In this document: piece by piece, positions 49,478 to 52,767 of the stretch
Layout of the letters: every line of letters begins with the position of its first letter
Numbering within the stretch: position 1 is the first letter of the stretch
NCBI GenBank assembly: GCA_012719645.1
Contig: JAAXZX010000096.1
Coordinates: 1 to 52,767 of the forward strand
DNA from: Clostridiaceae bacterium
GTDB lineage: Bacteria; Bacillota; Clostridia; DSM-8532
DNA length: 52,767 bases
Reading direction: 5' to 3'
Translations under genes and position numbers: made by a program
The notes under the pieces: model-generated
Seen by the model: the letters and a program-made list of their open reading frames with translations, nothing else
The model's database searches: none
Told to the model about the DNA's origin: nothing

Positions 49478-50896
49478 CTAAAACCTGAAGTCACGGCTTC
49501 CGCCGCTGATCTTCACAAGGTTTTCCTCCAGTATCCTTCTTACCTTGTCGTTGGGAACCGTTTTTATCTCACCCTGTATAAGCTTCTCGCCCACCGCCTT
49601 TGTCTCAGGCGAAGCATAGTCTTCCAGGTACTCCTTAAGCGTCATGAGGGCGTTTGGGTGGCAGCAGTTCTGGATCTGCCCTGTTTTGGCAAGTCTCATG
49701 AACCTGTCCCCGGTCCTGCCTTCCCTGTAGCAGGCGGTGCAGAAGCTGGGAACATAACCGAGTTCCATAAGCCATTTTATAACTTCGTCAAGGGTCCTCC
49801 TGTCATTCACATCAAACTGTGCGGTTTCCTCATCTTCGGGTTCGGGTTCGCAGTATCCGCCAACGCTGGTCCTGGACCCGCCGCTGATCTGGGAAACACC
49901 CAGGTGAAGCAGCCGCTCCCTCATCGCCTTGCTTTCCCTGGTGGAAACGATCATCCCGGTATAGGGTACCGCTATTCGGATGCAGGCCACAATTTTCGCA
50001 AAGGTATCATCATCCACGGCGTTTTGGAACTCCAACGGATCAATGTCATCGGCAGGACGCACCCTCGGCACGCTTATGGTATGCGGGCCGACTCCGAATG
50101 CCGCTTCAAGGTGCTCCGCGTGCATCAGCAGGGCGGCAAACTCGTAGCGGTAGTTTTCGAGGCCGAACAGCACGCCGAGGCCCACATCGTCAATACCGCC
50201 GAGCATAGCCCTGTCCATCGCCTCGGTATGGTAGGCGTAATCATGCTTCGGCCCGGTAGGATGGAGTTTTTCATAGTTTTCCCTGTGGTATGTTTCCTGG
50301 AACAGCACATAGGTGCCTATCCCCGCGTCCTTGAGCTTCTTATAGTTTTCCACTGTGGTAGCGGCGATATTGACGTTGACACGGCGGATGGCGCCGTTTT
50401 TATGCTTTATGCCATAGATGGTGTCAATGCTTTCAAGTATGTATTCTATGGGATTATTCACAGGGTCCTCCCCGGATTCAATGGCAAGGCGCTTGTGGCC
50501 CATATCCTGCAGGGCGATCACTTCCCGGCGGATTTCGTCCTGGGTCATCTTCTTCCTGGGCATGTGCTTGTTTGACCTGTGGTACGGGCAGTACACGCAG
50601 CCGTTCACGCAGTAGTTGGACAGGTACAGGGGCGCGAAAAGGACGATGCGGTTGCCGTAGATGTCCTTTTTGATTTGTTCGGCCAGCGAATAGATCTCCC
50701 GGATCTTCTCCGGGATCTCGCATGCGAGCAGTACTGAGGCTTCCCTGTGGTTCAAGCCCTTGCGCTGCCTGGCTTTTTCAAGGATGCTGTCAACCAGCCC
50801 GGCGTCCTTCCTGTTTTTCTCCGCGTACTCGAGAGTCGCCAGGACCTCCTCATGAGATATAAATTCTTCAGCTTTCGGCGATTTTGGATCGTACAT
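49478..50896 (-). CDS. hydG: [FeFe]-hydrogenase maturation radical SAM enzyme HydG
   Basis: 472 residues. It cleaves tyrosine to yield CO and CN- bound to iron, along with p-cresol. The radical-SAM motif NYCVNGCVYC (C-x3-C-x2-C) lies near residue 95. The ThiH-like barrel follows. A C-terminal auxiliary cluster motif with FCTACYREGRTGDRFM near residue 385 and NCCHPNA about 20 residues later fits C-x2-C-x22-C. The start has ribosome site AAAGGAG. It is 11 bp from hydF. Confidence 0.97.
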   Translation of the reverse strand: MYDPKSPKAEEFISHEEVLATLEYAEKNRKDAGLVDSILEKARQRKGLNHREASVLLACEIPEKIREIYSLAEQIKKDIYGNRIVLFAPLYLSNYCVNGCVYCPYHRSNKHMPRKKMTQDEIRREVIALQDMGHKRLAIESGEDPVNNPIEYILESIDTIYGIKHKNGAIRRVNVNIAATTVENYKKLKDAGIGTYVLFQETYHRENYEKLHPTGPKHDYAYHTEAMDRAMLGGIDDVGLGVLFGLENYRYEFAALLMHAEHLEAAFGVGPHTISVPRVRPADDIDPLEFQNAVDDDTFAKIVACIRIAVPYTGMIVSTRESKAMRERLLHLGVSQISGGSRTSVGGYCEPEPEDEETAQFDVNDRRTLDEVIKWLMELGYVPSFCTACYREGRTGDRFMRLAKTGQIQNCCHPNALMTLKEYLEDYASPETKAVGEKLIQGEIKTVPNDKVRRILEENLVKISGGSRDFRF

Positions 50897-50955
50897 GATG
50901 ATGCTCCTTTCTTAATCGGGTCAGAAAACTCTTTCCCTTCAGCAATGGATTTTGA

Positions 50956-51999
50956 TTATTGAAATGATTTATGATCTCCCCTGGAGACCGCCACCCTGCA
51001 GCCTATGCTTTCCAGCCGTCTTTCCAGGCAGTACCGGCATTCGGCGGCCTCATCCCCGGTGCAGATCTTGTTGTCGTAAAGCATGTATTTCTTCCTTACG
51101 CTCCGCGGCGAAAGGTTGGGCATTACCACGTTCGCCCCTGCAAGGATGCCAAGTTCCCTGCCCCTGGGATGGATGGTCCCGAGGGCCGTGGTGGCAGGGA
51201 GCAGCACTGTCGGGAGCATCAGTCGGATTATACCCAAAAGGAACAGGGTCAGTTCAAGGGTTCCCGCGGGTTTTTCGGCAAACTGCGTCGCATGGTGCGG
51301 TATGAACGGGCCGATGCCCACCATGTGGGGTGAAAATTCCTTGATAAACAACAGGTCCTCAACAAGGCAATCGGTAGTCTGGTACGGAGATCCTACCATG
51401 AAACCGCATCCCACCTGGAAACCTATCTTTTTCAGGTCTTGCAGGCACTTCTTCCTGTTTTTTAGGGACAGTTCCTGTGGATGCAGTTTCCTGTAATGCT
51501 CCGGATCAGCCGTTTCATGGCGCAGAAGATAGCGTTCCGCTCCTGCGTCGAAAAACGCCTTGTAGCTTTCATGGCTTTTTTCACCTATTGAAAGAGTAAT
51601 GGCGCAGTCCGGGTATTCGGACTTGATGGAACTTATGATATCCACCATCCTGTCATCGGTGAAATACCCGTCTTCGCCGCCCTGGAGCACAAAGGTGCGA
51701 AAGCCCAGGTCATACCCAGTGGAACAGCACTCAAGTATCTGTTCTTTTGTCAGGCGATAACGCTCCGCTTCCCGGTTGCTCCTGCGGATGCCGCAGTAAT
51801 AGCAGTCGTTCCTGCAGTAGTTGGTAAACTCAATAAGGCCGCGGATGTACACATCATACCCATAGTGTCTGATCCTTACATCCCTCGCCTTTTCGAACAG
51901 GTACTCGGCAAGCTCGGGGTTTCTGCCGTCTATGAGCTCCCTGTATTCTGCCGGCGCAAGATCGCCTGTTTCGTAAAGCTTGTCGATAAGTTGCTTCAT
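50956..51999 (-). CDS. hydE: [FeFe]-hydrogenase maturation radical SAM enzyme HydE
   Basis: 347 residues. A BioB/HydE-type radical SAM enzyme that acts on the HydG product in building the dithiolate bridge of the H-cluster. The motif is NYCRNDCYYCGIRRSN (C-x3-C-x2-C) near residue 61. The barrel continues with LQGGEDGYFTD and GCGFMVGSP. The C-terminal residues CTGDEAAECRYC may hold an accessory cluster. AGAGAGG-type ribosome site upstream of ATG 51999. The preceding gap (52000-52112) contains two palindromic repeats. Confidence 0.96.
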   Translation of the reverse strand: MKQLIDKLYETGDLAPAEYRELIDGRNPELAEYLFEKARDVRIRHYGYDVYIRGLIEFTNYCRNDCYYCGIRRSNREAERYRLTKEQILECCSTGYDLGFRTFVLQGGEDGYFTDDRMVDIISSIKSEYPDCAITLSIGEKSHESYKAFFDAGAERYLLRHETADPEHYRKLHPQELSLKNRKKCLQDLKKIGFQVGCGFMVGSPYQTTDCLVEDLLFIKEFSPHMVGIGPFIPHHATQFAEKPAGTLELTLFLLGIIRLMLPTVLLPATTALGTIHPRGRELGILAGANVVMPNLSPRSVRKKYMLYDNKICTGDEAAECRYCLERRLESIGCRVAVSRGDHKSFQ

Positions 52000-52060
52000 A
52001 TAATACCTCTCTTCCGGCTCTTCCCATACTTTTGCGCAGAGGGTTTTGGCGCACCGGCTG

Positions 52061-52116
52061 AGCCACAGGAATTGTCCCTTTGACTATCTAGCCACAGGAA
52101 CCGTCCCCTTGGCTAG
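52061..52116. repeat. two palindromic repeat copies between the TM1266-like gene and hydE
   Basis: A partial copy, AGCCACAGGAATTGTCCCTT (52061-52080), precedes a fuller one at 52088-52116 with arms CTAGCCA / TGGCTAG. The TAG stop of the TM1266-like gene (52113-52115) lies inside the second copy. Confidence 0.82.
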
Positions 52117-52367
52117 CACCCGGTCACCTTGGAATACAATGTCTTCGTACTTATCCCGGGCAGCTTTCCCAGCTTGCCCGAAAGAGCGCTGATGGTATCC
52201 TGCGGCGCATCCACCGCTATGCTGATGATGCTGATTCCCTTCTGACGGTAGGGCAGGCCCATCCTGCCGATGATGTAATCACCGTAATCATGAAGAATGC
52301 TGTTGAGTTTTTCAACCGAATTGCTGTCTTCAACGATGATTCCGACAATGGCAACCCTCGTTTCCAT
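52113..52367 (-). CDS. TM1266-family putative iron-only hydrogenase regulator
   Basis: 84 residues from ATG 52367, with AGGAGG-type site (GGAGGTATTTATC) upstream. An ACT-like or NikR-C-like fold (METRVAIVGIIVEDSNSVEKLN ... DYIIGRMGLPYRQKGISIISIAVDAPQDTISALSGKLGKLPGIS). Proteins of this family are found with HydEFG in many Clostridia, and are proposed to regulate the hydrogenase system. It is the first gene of the operon. Confidence 0.9.
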   Translation of the reverse strand: METRVAIVGIIVEDSNSVEKLNSILHDYGDYIIGRMGLPYRQKGISIISIAVDAPQDTISALSGKLGKLPGISTKTLYSKVTGC

Positions 52368-52392
52368 GATAAATACCTCCTGCAAATAATAA

Positions 52393-52426
52393 CCCCCGCC
52401 GAACGGTTACCGATTTATGGCGGGGG
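52393..52426 (-). terminator. second leader hairpin before the TM1266-like gene
   Basis: CCCCCGCC (52393-52400) / GGCGGGGG (52419-52426), followed on the minus strand by TTATTATTTG and then the ribosome site. It may terminate weakly or protect the 5' end. Confidence 0.6.
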
Positions 52427-52450
52427 CTTGGGAACATATTGTTCCAGCAA

Positions 52451-52476
52451 TAAAAAAGCGCCTTTCCAGAAGGCGC
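52451..52476 (-). terminator. leader terminator of the hyd operon
   Basis: Minus-strand GCGCCTT / AAGGCGC (7 bp, 5-nt loop) followed by six T. It lies between the promoter and the first gene, so most transcripts should stop here unless it is bypassed. Confidence 0.8.
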
Positions 52477-52598
52477 AGATATCCTGTGGAGAAACAATAC
52501 TCCCTGTGCCTTCCGCCTCATAAACCCTATTCGGCGTCAGAAAACAGATTACAACCGGGCTTTACCGTAAGAATACCTCTTTCGGCTCAGCTACTATT

Positions 52599-52627
52599 AC
52601 TATACTTCCTTTTTATGTGTTTGTCAA
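52599..52627 (-). promoter_or_regulatory. sigma-A promoter of the hyd operon
   Basis: TTGACA (52622-52627, minus strand), 17 bp, TATAGT (52599-52604). A second TTGACA lies 12 bp further upstream. Confidence 0.85.
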
Positions 52628-52655
52628 TAATTTGTCAATGTATCAGACTACAGCC

Positions 52656-52767
52656 TCAGCCTGGCTCACACTCACCCATGTCCTGAAGAATACTTTCAAC
52701 GGAAATCCTGTACTTGTCCAGCTGATCCATATAGTTCCGGATTATATCCTTCTTCTTTTGCTCACGG
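52656..52767 (-). CDS. C-terminal end of an unidentified gene
   Basis: The last 36 codons of a gene that enters from the right edge and stops with TGA at 52656-52658. The residues are charged and helical (KKKDIIRNYMDQLDKYRISV), ending in MGECEPG. This could be the end of a coiled-coil or helical domain. Too little is present to identify it. The stop lies about 30 bp before the hyd -35 box. No clear terminator separates the two. Confidence 0.55.
   Translation of the reverse strand, partial: REQKKKDIIRNYMDQLDKYRISVESILQDMGECEPG

Larger units (their letters stand above)
52368..52592 (-). ncRNA. structured 5' leader of the hydrogenase maturation operon
   Basis: About 225 nt between the predicted start and the TM1266-like gene. 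It holds an upstream CGCC/GGCG hairpin (52514-52536), an intrinsic terminator (52451-52476) and a second GC-rich hairpin (52393-52426). GAGGCG at 52514-52519 could pair either with the upstream CGCC or with the terminator's 5' CGCCTT, a switch-like arrangement. I do not recognise a known riboswitch class. Confidence 0.5.

Overview
The window looks like a chromosomal segment of a spore-forming, anaerobic member of the Clostridia (Bacillota). The evidence is a spore photoproduct lyase, [FeFe]-hydrogenase maturases HydE/HydG/HydF with a TM1266-like protein, a HrcA/CIRCE-controlled groESL operon, FeoA/FeoA/FeoB iron uptake, ANTAR antitermination, and AGGAGG-type ribosome binding sites. I saw no rRNA, tRNA, CRISPR array, prophage or transposase gene. 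The species is not assigned.

Layout. 1-3.3 kb: a membrane protein cut by the left edge, a cupin, and groES-groEL behind a perfect CIRCE box. 3.3-6.2 kb: an ADP-ribose-centred trio (ADP-ribosylglycohydrolase, TerY-like VWA protein, macrodomain protein) interrupted by a cluster of small palindromic repeats. 6.4-11.4 kb: a lipoprotein, a truncated nucleotidyltransferase, a DUF4180 protein, and a PadR-headed operon (PadR, DUF1700/HAAS membrane protein, two short-chain dehydrogenases, metallo-beta-lactamase-fold hydrolase).

11.4-26.9 kb is a glutamine/glutamate island: asnB, pyrG, an ANTAR regulator, glnA (GSI), a split glutamate synthase made of five separate proteins, a type III glutamine synthetase, and guaA. 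Four transcription units here (asnB, the glutamate synthase operon, GSIII, guaA) each begin within about 10 nt of a sigma-A -10 box with the same small hairpin. It has a 5-bp stem and the hexaloop AAAGGC, with A at loop position 1 and G at position 4, which is the ANTAR recognition signature. In every case the hairpin is mutually exclusive with a downstream terminator. The ANTAR protein is encoded in the same island and has a degenerate receiver. This self-contained glutamine regulon is the most interesting system in the window.

26.9-31.9 kb: splB, a small FeoB-associated Cys-rich protein, feoB, two feoA genes and a DtxR-family repressor, with GGTTAG-N6-CTAACC operators. 31.9-37.4 kb: a BvgS-like hybrid histidine kinase and a REC-PAS-PAS-GGDEF(degenerate)-EAL response regulator. 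37.6-42.9 kb: a FadR-type regulator between a dehydrogenase pair and a split transketolase plus a small DMT permease. 43.0-48.0 kb: a large membrane GGDEF-EAL protein and an ECF sigma/DUF4179 pair. 48.2-52.6 kb: the hydF-hydG-hydE-TM1266 operon behind a leader with two terminator-like hairpins. The C-terminal end of one more gene lies at the right edge.

A family of palindromic repeats of the type TAAAGCC...GGGGAC...GTCCCC...GGCTTTA sits directly on gene 3' ends. It often supplies the stop codon and once adds 14 codons to feoB.
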